Assembly (NCBI GenBank): GCA_024636495.1
Contig: JAGXGZ010000082.1
Coordinates: 42,666 to 106,665 of the forward strand
Reading direction: 5' to 3'
Origin: Roseobacter sp.
GTDB lineage: Bacteria > Pseudomonadota > Alphaproteobacteria > Rhodobacterales > Rhodobacteraceae
Length of the DNA stretch: 64,000 nt
The translations under genes and the position numbers were made by a program. The notes below the pieces were generated by a model, which was not told the origin of the DNA, made no database searches, and saw only the letters and a program-made list of their open reading frames with translations. Below, piece by piece: positions 1 to 9,420 of the stretch. How positions within the stretch are numbered: position 1 is the first letter of the stretch; every line of letters begins with the position of its first letter.

Positions 1-784
1 CGGCACGGCTGGCACCTCGCCCTTCGGTGCCTATGGCTACAATCCCGAAGGCGTGCGCATCGGCCAGGATGGGTCGCGCCACCAGCGCGCGGTCAAGGTC
101 TGGGACAAACGTGAATTCAAGAACCTCGACGACACCGTCGAACTGGGCACCCGTAACATTAAAGTCGCCTTAAAGCGCTTGCGTCGCTGGGCGCGGGACG
201 GCGCGCACGAAGAACTTGATCTGGGCGGCACAATCCGCGCCACAGCCGAGCATGGCTATCTTGACGTGAAAACGCGCCCCGAGCGTCGAAACGCCGTCAA
301 GGTCCTGCTGTTTTTGGATGTCGGCGGCTCTATGGACCCGCATATCAAAACGGTCGAGGAATTATTCAGCGCCGCGAAGGCCGAGTTCAAGCATCTGGAA
401 TATTTCTATTTCCACAACTGCCTTTACGAAGGCGTGTGGCGCGATAACCGCCGTCGTTGGGCAGAACAGCTCTCGACCCATGAGGTCTTGCGCACCTACG
501 GCCCTGATTACAAATGTATTTTCGTCGGTGATGCGTCGATGTCCCCCTACGAGATCGCCTATCCGGGCGGTGCCAATGAGCATTGGAATCCAGAGGCAGG
601 ATCGGTCTGGCTCACCCGCGCGCGCGACCAATGGAACAGCAGCCTTTGGATCAATCCGATCCCTGAAAAATACTGGCCCTACACCCAATCCATCAAAATG
701 GTCCAAGAAATCTTTGATAACGAAACGATGGTGCCGATGACCCTCGAAGGGCTCAGCCGTGGCATGAAGGCGCTCACCCGCTGA
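1..784 (+). CDS. VWA domain-containing protein (CoxE-like), 5' end outside window
   Basis: The frame is open from base 2 and closes with TGA at 782-784, so the N-terminus lies to the left of the window. The visible part, about 260 residues, has a run GTSPFGAYGYNPEG, a basic region (RLRRWAR), and a von Willebrand A core. The metal-site motif reads DVGGSM instead of the usual DxSxS. Proteins of this kind are cytosolic and usually partner a MoxR-type AAA ATPase; the likely partner would be off the left edge. The GTG at 53 is internal, because the reading frame and the conserved residues continue upstream of it. Family assignment is fairly sure, substrate unknown. Confidence 0.8.
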   Translation, partial: GTAGTSPFGAYGYNPEGVRIGQDGSRHQRAVKVWDKREFKNLDDTVELGTRNIKVALKRLRRWARDGAHEELDLGGTIRATAEHGYLDVKTRPERRNAVKVLLFLDVGGSMDPHIKTVEELFSAAKAEFKHLEYFYFHNCLYEGVWRDNRRRWAEQLSTHEVLRTYGPDYKCIFVGDASMSPYEIAYPGGANEHWNPEAGSVWLTRARDQWNSSLWINPIPEKYWPYTQSIKMVQEIFDNETMVPMTLEGLSRGMKALTR

Positions 785-864
785 CCTGAAACCTAATTCG
801 CTTCACCCTTTCACAAATACTCATCTGCGCTTGCCCTTCGGCGTAGACCGCCCATATTAGGGGC

Positions 865-1548
865 ATGATACGCGTCATCCCAATCCTCCTTGCGGTGCTC
901 TACGGCCTCGCCATGTATCGGTTCTCCGCATGGCGAACCGCCAAGGAACTGGACGAAAAATCCAGCGAACTGGTTGATCCCGCCTTGGGCGAGATGAGCA
1001 AGAAGATGGCTAAAGCACTCGATCTGCCGCGGATCAAGGTTCATATCTACGAGGTTGACCCTGTAAACGGGCTTGCGGCTCCTGACGGGCGGATCTTTAT
1101 TACCCGTGGCTTTTACAATAAATTCCGCGCGGGCGAAGTATCGGCCGAGGAACTTGCCAGCGTGATTGCGCACGAACTTGGCCATGTGGCCTTGGGACAT
1201 TCGCGCCGCAGGATGATCGATTTCTCGGGCCAGAACGCCATGCGCGCAGCACTCGGCATGATCTTGGGGCGGCTTATTCCCGGGGTTGGCATCTGGATTG
1301 CAAACATGATTGCCAGCCTGCTTGCCGCCCGCCTGTCGCGCAGTGACGAATACGAGGCCGATGCCTATGCCGCCGCTTTACTGACCAAGGCAGGTATCGG
1401 CGTCGCCCCGCAAATCTCGCTGTTCAAAAAGCTTGAGGCGTTGACCCAAAGCAACCATGGCAGGGCACCGGCATGGCTGATGAGCCATCCCAAAACCGAA
1501 GACCGCATCGCGGCCCTGACCAGCCTGCAAAAACGCTGGGAGCCCTAG
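865..1548 (+). CDS. M48 family metalloprotease
   Basis: A 227-residue zinc protease. A hydrophobic N-terminal segment (about residues 4-20) probably anchors it in the inner membrane. The zinc motif HELGH is at 103-107, and the downstream glutamate ligand is in EYEAD (E162). A hydrophobic stretch at about 130-155 follows the active site, as in HtpX/Ste24 relatives. It is shorter than HtpX (about 290 residues) and lacks its four-helix layout, so it is better called a small M48 protein than HtpX. AGGGGC before the ATG is the ribosome site. Its stop overlaps the stop of the convergent PIN gene within a shared CTAG. Confidence 0.85.
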   Translation: MIRVIPILLAVLYGLAMYRFSAWRTAKELDEKSSELVDPALGEMSKKMAKALDLPRIKVHIYEVDPVNGLAAPDGRIFITRGFYNKFRAGEVSAEELASVIAHELGHVALGHSRRRMIDFSGQNAMRAALGMILGRLIPGVGIWIANMIASLLAARLSRSDEYEADAYAAALLTKAGIGVAPQISLFKKLEALTQSNHGRAPAWLMSHPKTEDRIAALTSLQKRWEP

Positions 1549-2090
1549 CCAAGCGCCTTGGCAAGCCGTGGCAAACGCGCCTTTTTTAACAGGCTGCGCA
1601 TGTCCCAATCTTGCCCGGATAGCCGCTGCGCCTGTGCCAGAATGCCTTGTGCTACGCTTTCCATTCTTTCGGGGTGCTCTAACCAGATGCCGTGCAGATA
1701 GCTGTCGGGATCCACGCGGGTCAGCCCCTCTTCGGCAAGGGTGCTGCGCGGAAAGTCCTTTGCATTCAAAGTCATGATGATATCTGCGTTGCCTGCGATC
1801 GCTGCGGCCAAGACGTGAATGTCGTTTTCATCTGGCAGGTACAGCCGCCGCTCCAAACCAGTGTTTGGTGCCACTTCCGCGCGGGGCCAGCTTGCGCGCA
1901 GCAAAGCGATCTCGCCGCGCGCTTGCGCCTCGCCGGTAGGTCCGATCTTGATGGCAGCGCGGGCCCACTCTTCCAAGATGCGCGCAGACCATAGTGGCTC
2001 GAAGGCACCCAAACGGGCGGCACCCAGCACCACTTCGCGCATCACCGTCGGGTATAGAACGCACGCGTCGATCAGTACCCGAACCGTCAT
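1545..2090 (-). CDS. PIN domain-containing protein (RSP_2648-type)
   Basis: A 181-residue protein with a PIN-type start (VLIDACVLYP, acidic D8) and further acidic residues in DENDIHVLAAAI and in NADIIMTLNAKDF, as expected for a metal-dependent ribonuclease fold. The start codon lies directly next to the stop of the upstream RNA methyltransferase (2091), so the two are co-transcribed. The same order, a PIN protein after an RNA methyltransferase, is what I recall from Rhodobacter (RSP_2647/RSP_2648). No antitoxin gene adjoins it, so a VapC-type toxin role is not supported; RNA processing is an inference. Confidence 0.75.
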   Translation of the reverse strand: MTVRVLIDACVLYPTVMREVVLGAARLGAFEPLWSARILEEWARAAIKIGPTGEAQARGEIALLRASWPRAEVAPNTGLERRLYLPDENDIHVLAAAIAGNADIIMTLNAKDFPRSTLAEEGLTRVDPDSYLHGIWLEHPERMESVAQGILAQAQRLSGQDWDMRSLLKKARLPRLAKALG

Positions 2091-3317
2091 TTACAGACGG
2101 AAAAACAGTGACTTAAGGTATCCAGTTTCGGCCAGTTGTGGCAGTTGCGGATGATCTGGCCCCGCAAAACCGGTGTGCAACATCGCAGCGCGTCGCCCTG
2201 CCCGACCTATGCCGCGGATAGACGACGTGCGAAACTGGTTCAAATCGGCCGCGTGCGAACACGAACACAGCCCCAGAATACCGTTCTCGGCCACAAGCGG
2301 TGCCGCTAGGCGCGCCAGCCGTTCGTAGGCGCGCAGGCCTGCTTCAAGTGCTGGCTTGCCCGGTGCAAAGGCGGGCGGATCGCAGATGACCACGTCAAAT
2401 TCGGCCCCCTCGGCGCGCAGGGTTGTCAGCAAATCAAAGGCATCGCCCTGACGGGTTGCAAACCGGTCGGCAACGTCCATCGCTTCCGCACCTTTTTGGG
2501 CCAGATCCAGCGCGGGGGCAGACCCGTCCACAGCCAAGACCGACGCTGCACCGTTGGCGAGTGCAGCAAGACCAAAGCCGCCGACATGGGCAAACACATC
2601 CAGCACCCGTTTGCCTTTTGACAGGTTTGCGGCAAACGCGTGGTTGGGACGTTGATCATAGAAAATACCGGTTTTCTGACCGCCGGTCAGATCGGCCATG
2701 TAAATCGCACCGTTCATGGGCACAGGGATCGGCCCAGCCGGCGCCGAACCATGCAAGACGGTGCTGACATCATCCAGCCCTTCCAGCGTGCGCGTCCGTC
2801 CAGCGGCATTTTTCAACACATGCGTGATTCCAGTCTGCGCCATCAATGCGGCGGTCAGCGCGTCCAGATGCACGTCTGCCCAGGCGGCGTTCGGCTGGAT
2901 CACAGCAGTATCGCCAAAGCGGTCGATCACCACACCGGGCAAGCCGTCGGCTTCGGCATGGATCAACCGGTAAAACGGCGCATCATAAAGCTGCTCGCGC
3001 AGCTGCAAAGCGCGCGAGATATGATCCTCAAACCATGCCTGATCGACCACCGCTTGCGCGTTCTGGTCCAACATGCGGCAAAATATCTTGGAAAGCGGGT
3101 TCACCGCGACAACGCCCATCACTTGACGTTCACTGTCTTCCAGAATGGCCAGACTACCGGGGGCAAGCCCTTTGGTGCGGCGATCGGTGACCATTTCATT
3201 GGCGTAAACCCACGGAAAACCGTGACGAATGGCGCGGGCATTGGCCTTGGGCAGCAGGCGAACTACTGGCAGGTCAAGGGCGGCGGACGGGGCGGATGCA
3301 AAAGGGGGCGTTGTCAT
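2091..3317 (-). CDS. Class I SAM-dependent RNA methyltransferase (RlmI-like, RSP_2647-type)
   Basis: 408 residues. The N-terminal part (about 15-90) matches the PUA-like RNA-binding region of the RlmI family (AIRHGFPWVYANE). The Rossmann methyltransferase part has motif I at DVFAHVGGFG and the catalytic-region motif CDPPAFAP, followed by LGLCSCSHAAD. RlmI-family enzymes make 5-methylcytidine in 23S rRNA; the exact target here is not visible. It is the first gene of a two-gene unit with the PIN protein. An unspecific RNA methyltransferase call is safe; the rRNA target is inferred from the family. Confidence 0.8.
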   Translation of the reverse strand: MTTPPFASAPSAALDLPVVRLLPKANARAIRHGFPWVYANEMVTDRRTKGLAPGSLAILEDSERQVMGVVAVNPLSKIFCRMLDQNAQAVVDQAWFEDHISRALQLREQLYDAPFYRLIHAEADGLPGVVIDRFGDTAVIQPNAAWADVHLDALTAALMAQTGITHVLKNAAGRTRTLEGLDDVSTVLHGSAPAGPIPVPMNGAIYMADLTGGQKTGIFYDQRPNHAFAANLSKGKRVLDVFAHVGGFGLAALANGAASVLAVDGSAPALDLAQKGAEAMDVADRFATRQGDAFDLLTTLRAEGAEFDVVICDPPAFAPGKPALEAGLRAYERLARLAAPLVAENGILGLCSCSHAADLNQFRTSSIRGIGRAGRRAAMLHTGFAGPDHPQLPQLAETGYLKSLFFRL

Positions 3318-3355
3318 AACGCCCCCTCTAGTCGGTTCTGATCGATTGGGAAAGC

Positions 3356-4027
3356 TCAGAGTTTGTTGAGCGCCTGAAACATCCCTAATTTCGCGTTTAT
3401 GTGGCTGCCGGGTCTTTCAAGCTCTTGGCGTACCACATTGGCAAGATGTCCGGTAATGCGCACTTTCTGGGTTTGCCCCCGGCGATCCGCATCAATCGCT
3501 TCTTGCCCGCCAAAGCCGTCAAGATCGGCTCTGACCTCACGCGGGGGGGCCAAAAGCAGCCCGGTTCTGGTGTCGCGCAAGCTGAGCATAAACGTAATCG
3601 AATGCACGCCGCCCGTTGTATAGCGGGCTTTTTCGGTCAGCGCATGAAAACGCAGGACTTCGATTTCAACAAGTGTGGGGATCCCCCCTTGAACCGATCC
3701 GGCAGACTGCATCAAGGCAGCCTCAAAGATCGCTTTAACCTGGGCATGGCGGTCACCAACGGGGTCGCCGCGCCAGACGATATCGCCGTGCGGATAATAA
3801 CGGTTGGCTTCTGATACCTTCAACTGCTCGGGCACCGCGACAGTGAACTTTTCGATCTGAAGATTGGGAAATGCAACGGGCTGAGGGGCCGGTTCTGGGC
3901 CGGCCCTGAGCATCATCTTGGGTGCATCGGGGTTGTAGATTGCATTGCGCGTTGCAGTGTCAGACGTGGCGCACGCCGACATCAAAGTGCCAATGGCCAG
4001 CACAACAAACAGTTTAAAAGGTTTCAT
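3356..4027 (-). CDS. Outer-envelope lipoprotein, DUF6778-like
   Basis: The frame is open further upstream, but the protein surely starts at the ATG ending at 4027: GGGAGAC lies just before it, and the product then begins with a lipoprotein signal peptide (MKPFKLFVVLAIG, lipobox LMSAC with C19 as the lipidated cysteine). The mature part is about 200 residues, with no catalytic motif I can recognise and a conserved-looking central region (PHGDIVWRGDP). It resembles a lineage-restricted lipoprotein family of Rhodobacteraceae. Function unknown. Confidence 0.7.
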   Translation of the reverse strand: MKPFKLFVVLAIGTLMSACATSDTATRNAIYNPDAPKMMLRAGPEPAPQPVAFPNLQIEKFTVAVPEQLKVSEANRYYPHGDIVWRGDPVGDRHAQVKAIFEAALMQSAGSVQGGIPTLVEIEVLRFHALTEKARYTTGGVHSITFMLSLRDTRTGLLLAPPREVRADLDGFGGQEAIDADRRGQTQKVRITGHLANVVRQELERPGSHINAKLGMFQALNKL

Positions 4028-4169
4028 TTCAGTCTCCCGCCGCCGGATATCGGCTTGTGTTGAGAAACTTATTGCCCCTGAATTGAGGCGGGTTTGCGGC
4101 AGAAATGAAGGCGACCTGTGACGATTTGAAGGTTTCTTTCCACGATTTTCGATAGAAACCTTTGTTATA

Positions 4170-4442
4170 CTAGTGACGCGGGCGGCTTTTCCAACCGCCA
4201 CGTCTGCGCGGGGCTGCCATGCCTTGCAACCCTTCACGCATGACGTCGGTCATCGGATGATCTGGCGCATCTTGGCCGTATCTTTCAAGCATCAACCGGA
4301 TCGTGGGGCCTGTATCCGTGTTCAAAGGCAGGCTGAGCGCCCAATCCAGAAAGATGGTGCGGCATTCGGATTTTGTGATGCCGTCGATCTGATAGGCCTC
4401 AAAGATCAGGCCTTTGGGGTCATGCGCATCGCCCTTTTTCAT
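4170..4442 (-). CDS. Conserved hypothetical protein downstream of glnE
   Basis: A 90-residue soluble protein whose start overlaps the glnE stop as ATGA, so it is translated together with glnE. The sequence has LIFEAYQIDGITKSECRTIFLDWALSL in its first half, the second half is rich in Arg, and no catalytic motif is visible. Coupling to glnE suggests an accessory role in nitrogen metabolism, but nothing in the residues proves it. Coding status is well supported by the overlap and codon use. Confidence 0.65.
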   Translation of the reverse strand: MKKGDAHDPKGLIFEAYQIDGITKSECRTIFLDWALSLPLNTDTGPTIRLMLERYGQDAPDHPMTDVMREGLQGMAAPRRRGGWKSRPRH

Positions 4443-7315
4443 GGGGTCTCCTTTTCGGCGTCATCTGCATAATCGGCAAATGCAGCCGTTATAATCTTAG
4501 CAGCCGTTTCATATGTCTGAGCCAAATGCGCCTCAAGAGCGTCCAGCGTGTCGCACTCAAGACTTCTGCTCAGAAAATCCTGCCCCGCCTGCCCCAGTTT
4601 TTCACTTTGCAAAACCGAAGCTGACAAAAGCCGGGTTGCAGATTGCAGCGACCAGCAGGTGGCATAGGTCTTTTTCAACACCTCGTTCTGCGGCGCATCA
4701 ATAATCTTTTCAAAAACGGCTGCGTCCAGCCCCGAGGGGATCCGCAGAGCGATCTCGCCCCTTAACAGCGCACCCGCTTGGGCCAGCAATTCGATATCTT
4801 GCAGCCGGCCAGGACCGTTCTTGGCATCCCAAAGGCCGTCCGCTGCCTTGGCCGCCGCAAGCCGGGCGCGCATCTGCGCCACTTCACGAAGGGTTTCCGC
4901 GCGGTTGCGGGGTCTTGCCAGAACCTTGGTTCGCACGACCTCGAAATCATGGGCCAGATCCTGCGGGCCAGCCACAATGTCGGCGCGTGTCAGGGCCAGA
5001 TGCTCCCAGACCCACGCCTCGCCCATTTGATAGCTTTCAAAGCTGGCAAAGCTGGTCGCGACCGGCCCCTGACTGCCCGAAGGCCGCAGCCGCATATCGA
5101 CTTCGTAAAGCTTGCCCTGCGCCATCGGCGCGGTCATTGCCGTGATCATCGCTTGGGTCAGGCGTGCGTAATACAGCCTTGAGGCAAGCGGCCGCTTGCC
5201 ATCCGACGTCTCGACCCCATCCGCATCATAGATCACGATCATATCCAGATCAGACGTCGCCGTCAGCCGACGCGCGCCAAGCGACCCCATGCCCACCAAT
5301 ACCGCACCGCGTCCGGGCGGAACGCCATGCTTGCGGGCAAATTCATCAATCACCACGGGCCACAGCGCTTGCAACACAGCGCGGGCCAGATCGGCATATT
5401 GCGCGCCTGCGGTCACAGCATCAGTCAGGCCACGCAGATGATGTACGCCCACACGGAAATGCCATTCGCGCGCCCAGCGTCGCGTCGCGTCCAGCCGCGC
5501 CTCGTAATCCCCTTCAAGCTTGAGAGTGGCACCAAGCGCGTCAATCAACGCCGCCTCGCCCGGCCAGTCGCTAAAGAAATCGCCCCCGATCACCGCATCC
5601 AGAACGGCGGCATTGCGCGACAGATAGTCGGCCAGTTCAGGCGATGTGCTGACGATATCGATCAGCAGGTCCGACAGTTGCGGATTGATCTTGAGCAATG
5701 AAAACAGCTGCACGCCCGCAGGCAGGCGCGACAAGAACCCGTCGAACGCGCGCAAAGCCTCGTCTGGTTTGCTGGCCCGCGACAGCCGCAATAAAAGCGC
5801 TGGCCTGAGTTCAGCAAACAGATCTGCGGCGCGCTGGCTGCGCAGCGCGGGATAGCTGAGCCAGCGGTCGATGACTGCACTGTCGAAAACATGGGCGTCC
5901 GGCTGCACCGCCGCATCCGGTTGCCCCGCATCCGAGCCTGCAAAGAACCCTTCGGTCAGTTGGTGCACCTCGGCCAGGCGGCGATGCAGATCGGCCTGCA
6001 AATCCTTAACATCCATATCCATCATCGCCGCCAGCCGGGCAAACCCTTGGTCGGATTTGGGCAAGGTGTGGGTCTGTGCGTCGCGGATCATCTGAACACG
6101 GTGCTCTACCGTGCGGTGGGCGCGGTAATGATCGGTCAATGTATCGGCCACCGTGGACGGCAGCCACCCTTTGTCTGACAAAACAACCAACCCCGCGCAG
6201 GTGCCGCGCACCCTCAGATCAGGATCACGCCCGCCCGCGATCAACTGACGGGTCTGGGTGAAAAATTCAATCTCGCGGATGCCGCCGCGCCCCAGTTTCA
6301 TGTTGTGACCCGGCAAGGTGATCGGACCCCCAAGGCCTTTGTGCTCGCGGATCGCAAGGCGCATATCATGGGCGTCCTGAATGGCGGCAAAATCCAGATG
6401 CCGCCGCCACACAAAGGGGCGCAGCGCGTTCAGAAACGTCGTTCCCGCAGCCAGATCACCCGCCGCGGGGCGCGCCTTGATGTAGGCGGCACGTTCCCAT
6501 GTGCGCCCAAGGCTTTCGTAGTAGCGCTCTGCCGCCTCCATCGCCATGCAGACAGGCGTCACAGCCGGGTCAGGGCGCAGGCGCAGGTCGGTGCGAAACA
6601 CATACCCCTCGCCCGTCATATCGCTAAGCGTGCCGCTCATCATGCGGGTGGCGCGGACAAAGGCCGTGCGGGCGTCGTGGAAATCATCCGGATCAAAGCG
6701 GGTTTCGTCAAACAGGCAAATCAGATCTATGTCGGACGAATAATTCAGCTCGCCCGCGCCCATTTTCCCCATCGCAAGCACCACCATGCCTGCGCCACTT
6801 TGCGCGTCATCCGCTGTCATGCCGGGCAGTTTGCCGCGTTTGATCTGCACCTCCAGCGCGCTTTTGAGGGCGGCCTGACAGGCGGCATCGGCAAAATCAC
6901 TGAGCACGCCAGTGACCTGTTCAAGTGACCACGCCCCTGCCAGATCGGCCAACCCCGTCATCAAGGCGATGCGCCGCTTGCCTTGGCGCAAATGGCTGCC
7001 AATCTGGTCGGGGGCCACATCGCCTGCCTCGCCGCCTGCCCCACCGCCTGCCCCGTCGATCACCGCGCGCACAGCCGCTGCGGGATTATCAAATGCGCTG
7101 GCGCACCATGCCGCTTCCTTTTGCATCAAGCCCAGCAGGTAGGGCGAAACCGACCCTGCTGCGGCAACCAGTTCGGCAAGCTCTGGCGTCAGATCGGGCA
7201 AGCAATCGCGCGCATCTTGGGCCTGATCGGTGGCGAAAATACGGGGGACGCGGGTCATTTGGCTGGTCAATGATGTCATAGTCCCAGCATTCGCCATTTC
7301 TTTGGGGTGGGTCAA
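4439..7315 (-). CDS. glnE: Bifunctional glutamine synthetase adenylyltransferase/adenylyl-removing enzyme
   Basis: 958 residues, the usual length for GlnE. Two nucleotidyltransferase modules are visible: the first with MGKMGAGELNYSSDIDLI, the second with GMGSLGARRLTATSDLD. The SDID/SDLD pairs hold the catalytic aspartates of the deadenylylating and adenylylating halves. GlnE attaches AMP to, and removes it from, glutamine synthetase in response to PII, so this gene links to nitrogen status, like much of the right half of the window. Three nearby start codons exist (residues 1, 7 and 13); the longest is given. It is followed by an overlapping 90-codon gene. Confidence 0.93.
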   Translation of the reverse strand: MTHPKEMANAGTMTSLTSQMTRVPRIFATDQAQDARDCLPDLTPELAELVAAAGSVSPYLLGLMQKEAAWCASAFDNPAAAVRAVIDGAGGGAGGEAGDVAPDQIGSHLRQGKRRIALMTGLADLAGAWSLEQVTGVLSDFADAACQAALKSALEVQIKRGKLPGMTADDAQSGAGMVVLAMGKMGAGELNYSSDIDLICLFDETRFDPDDFHDARTAFVRATRMMSGTLSDMTGEGYVFRTDLRLRPDPAVTPVCMAMEAAERYYESLGRTWERAAYIKARPAAGDLAAGTTFLNALRPFVWRRHLDFAAIQDAHDMRLAIREHKGLGGPITLPGHNMKLGRGGIREIEFFTQTRQLIAGGRDPDLRVRGTCAGLVVLSDKGWLPSTVADTLTDHYRAHRTVEHRVQMIRDAQTHTLPKSDQGFARLAAMMDMDVKDLQADLHRRLAEVHQLTEGFFAGSDAGQPDAAVQPDAHVFDSAVIDRWLSYPALRSQRAADLFAELRPALLLRLSRASKPDEALRAFDGFLSRLPAGVQLFSLLKINPQLSDLLIDIVSTSPELADYLSRNAAVLDAVIGGDFFSDWPGEAALIDALGATLKLEGDYEARLDATRRWAREWHFRVGVHHLRGLTDAVTAGAQYADLARAVLQALWPVVIDEFARKHGVPPGRGAVLVGMGSLGARRLTATSDLDMIVIYDADGVETSDGKRPLASRLYYARLTQAMITAMTAPMAQGKLYEVDMRLRPSGSQGPVATSFASFESYQMGEAWVWEHLALTRADIVAGPQDLAHDFEVVRTKVLARPRNRAETLREVAQMRARLAAAKAADGLWDAKNGPGRLQDIELLAQAGALLRGEIALRIPSGLDAAVFEKIIDAPQNEVLKKTYATCWSLQSATRLLSASVLQSEKLGQAGQDFLSRSLECDTLDALEAHLAQTYETAAKIITAAFADYADDAEKETP

Positions 7316-7508
7316 TGGCTGGTTTTATTCCATTAAATCAAACCGATCGGGACATAGGCGTAAAATAATGTAAAAAAGATTCACATCACCTCTTGCGGCA
7401 GGCAACCCAAATCCCAATCTAGTGTAATGTGAAAGGCATTTACATAACCTACACACCAAGAGGCCCGCAGTGTTCAGGGCCATCACACTCTGACCGAAAG
7501 GTACTTAA

Positions 7509-7916
7509 ATGACTCAAACATATGCACCCGCCTACGCCCCGCAACACAACTGGCTTGGCCGCGCCGAAGACTTTCTGGACGAGAAAGGCAAAGCCGCCTG
7601 GATCGCTGCGATGGTTGTTGGTTTTATCGCCTTCTGGCCTGTTGGCCTCGCCCTTCTTGCCTATATGATCTGGAGCAAACGCATGTTTAAATCTTCCTCC
7701 TGCGCCAAACGCACATCCCACCGCCAAATGACCAGCCGGTCCACCGGAAACGCCGCATTTGACGCCTACAAGGCCGACACGCTGGCCCGTCTTGAAGAAG
7801 AGCAGACCAACTTCGAGGCCTTCCTGACCCGCCTGCGCGATGCCAAAGACAAGGCCGAGTTCGACGCGTTCATGGCCGAGCGTTCGACAAAAAGCGACGA
7901 CGCGCAAACCGCCTGA
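7509..7916 (+). CDS. DUF2852 domain-containing small membrane protein
   Basis: A 135-residue protein. The first quarter (QHNWLGRAEDFLDEKGKAAW) leads into one transmembrane segment at about residues 35-57 (IAAMVVGFIAFWPVGLALLAYMIW), followed by a soluble C-terminal part that looks like an amphipathic coiled coil (LARLEEEQTNFEAFLTRL). This layout matches DUF2852, an uncharacterised alphaproteobacterial family. AAGGTACTTAA precedes the ATG. It stands alone on the plus strand, diverging from glnE, and is followed by a strong hairpin. Confidence 0.8.
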   Translation: MTQTYAPAYAPQHNWLGRAEDFLDEKGKAAWIAAMVVGFIAFWPVGLALLAYMIWSKRMFKSSSCAKRTSHRQMTSRSTGNAAFDAYKADTLARLEEEQTNFEAFLTRLRDAKDKAEFDAFMAERSTKSDDAQTA

Positions 7917-7933
7917 GCTTGACCAATTGCCCG

Positions 7934-7956
7934 CGCCCCCCGACATTCGGGGGGCG
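7934..7956 (+). terminator. Terminator-like hairpin after the DUF2852 gene
   Basis: A perfect 9-bp stem (CGCCCCCCG, 7934-7942; CGGGGGGCG, 7948-7956) with a five-base loop lies between the DUF2852 and RDD genes. There is no U-run after it, so it may only attenuate transcription into the RDD gene. Confidence 0.55.
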
Positions 7957-7984
7957 ATATGCCACCTTTGCCAAGGACACCCCC

Positions 7985-8422
7985 ATGAGCATGACCCCTG
8001 ATCCTGACGACCAGCCCGAATTTTACGCCGGTGTGCCAACCAAGCGTCTGTTGGCCTGGGTCGTCGATGCGATCATCATCATCGTCATTTGCCTGATCAT
8101 CCTGCCTTTTACCGCCTTTACCGGGATCTTCTTTTTTCCTCTGATGATGCTTTTTGTTGGGTTCTTTTACCGCATCGCTACACTGGCCAACGGGTCTGCC
8201 ACATGGGGCATGCGCCTTTTCGGAATGGAACTGCGCACAAGCCAGGATCAACCGTTCGATGGCGGCACAGCCGTTTTGCACACCCTGGGCTATACGGTCA
8301 GCATCGGGATGATGCCCTTGCAGCTTTGTTCAATGGTAATGATGGGCACAACTGCCCGCTGTCAGGGACTGACGGATATGGTCTTGGGAACGGTTGCGAT
8401 AAACCGTCGCAAGGAAATCTAG
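7985..8422 (+). CDS. RDD family membrane protein
   Basis: A 145-residue protein. The start at 7985 (MSMTPDPDD) is chosen because upstream codons of the open frame run through the hairpin at 7934-7956. The RDD-type motif appears as KRLLAWVVDAII, followed by a transmembrane hairpin (about 20-62) and a third segment (TLGYTVSIGMMPLQLCSMVMM). ATWGMRLFGMELR matches the conserved region after the second helix. RDD proteins are inner-membrane proteins, some of them ion transporters; the role here is unknown. It lies in the same direction as the DUF2852 and bpt genes. Confidence 0.8.
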   Translation: MSMTPDPDDQPEFYAGVPTKRLLAWVVDAIIIIVICLIILPFTAFTGIFFFPLMMLFVGFFYRIATLANGSATWGMRLFGMELRTSQDQPFDGGTAVLHTLGYTVSIGMMPLQLCSMVMMGTTARCQGLTDMVLGTVAINRRKEI

Positions 8423-8493
8423 GTAAACCCGCAACTTGGGCTTGGCGCGGCTATGACCTGTTGTTATCCTTTGCGTAACAACGACGGATTAAA

Positions 8494-9315
8494 ATGCGCC
8501 ATACCCTTCCCATTGCCCCGCAGTTCTATGTGACAGCCCCCCAACCCTGCCCCTATCTTGAAGGGCGGATGGAGCGAAAACTGTTCACAGCCCTTCAGGG
8601 CGAATCTGCTGCCAAACTGAACGACAGCCTATCGGGGCAAGGGTTCAGGCGGTCGCAAAATGTGCTGTACCGCCCGTCCTGCGCAGATTGCAGCGCCTGT
8701 CTGTCTGCGCGGATCAGTGTCGCTGATTTCGTCCCCAGCAAAAGCCAGAAGCGCACCATCAGACGCAACGCCAACCTCAGCCGGCGTGCCACATCGCCTT
8801 GGGCCACCGAAGACCAATACGAGCTTTTCCGCCGCTATCTTGACAGTCGCCACGCCGACGGTGGCATGGCAGACATGGATGTCTTCGAATTTGCCGCGAT
8901 GATCGAAGAAACCCCGATCCGCAGCCGCGTTGTGGAATACAAAGACAACAAGACCCGCGATTTGATCGGTGTCTGTCTGACCGATATTCTGGGCGACGGT
9001 GTGAGCATGGTGTATTCGTTCTACACCCCCGATCTGCCGCAAAACGGTTTGGGCACGTATATAATTCTTGATCACATCGAAATCGCCCGCGCGGCGGGCC
9101 TGCCCTATGTCTATCTGGGCTACTGGGTGCCCGGCAGTCAAAAGATGGGCTACAAGGCCAAATTCTCCGGCCTTGAGGTGTACATGGGCGGCAAATGGCA
9201 AAAGATGAAAGACCCATCGGACTTTCATCCTGACCAACATCCGTTGAACACGGACCCCATTGCCGAACAGGTCGCCAACATCGCCCTCCCCGATCTAACG
9301 TCGCCAAAAGCTTGA
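8494..9315 (+). CDS. bpt: Aspartate/glutamate leucyltransferase (arginyltransferase family)
   Basis: 273 residues, about the family's normal size. The N-terminal region has the cysteine pattern CADCSAC and, before it, [13 protein letters not shown]; the C-terminal GNAT-like half has [25 protein letters not shown] and [16 protein letters not shown]. These are hallmarks of the bacterial ATE/Bpt family, which moves Leu from Leu-tRNA to N-terminal Asp or Glu of proteins in the N-degron pathway. Whether this one uses Leu or Arg cannot be read directly; the length fits the bacterial Bpt branch. Confidence 0.9.
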   Translation: MRHTLPIAPQFYVTAPQPCPYLEGRMERKLFTALQGESAAKLNDSLSGQGFRRSQNVLYRPSCADCSACLSARISVADFVPSKSQKRTIRRNANLSRRATSPWATEDQYELFRRYLDSRHADGGMADMDVFEFAAMIEETPIRSRVVEYKDNKTRDLIGVCLTDILGDGVSMVYSFYTPDLPQNGLGTYIILDHIEIARAAGLPYVYLGYWVPGSQKMGYKAKFSGLEVYMGGKWQKMKDPSDFHPDQHPLNTDPIAEQVANIALPDLTSPKA

Positions 9316-9368
9316 TCGACAAACAGCCTTTCAAGAACGCGACATGTGGCACGTGGTTTCACAAGACT

Positions 9369-9382
9369 CCCTGAAATCAGGG
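9369..9382. promoter_or_regulatory. Palindrome upstream of the GMC oxidoreductase
   Basis: CCCTGA-AA-TCAGGG is a perfect 14-bp palindrome 39 bases before the GTG start. Its two-base centre is too tight for an RNA hairpin, so a dimeric repressor site is the better reading. No regulator gene adjoins it. Confidence 0.35.
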
Positions 9383-9420
9383 TGGTGCCCAGATTTTGAG
9401 GGCATATGAGGAGGATTATC

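Noticed and set aside
4028..4237. Longer start for the lipoprotein gene
   Set aside because: The signal peptide and lipobox follow the ATG at 4027, which has a ribosome site; the extension would bury the signal peptide.
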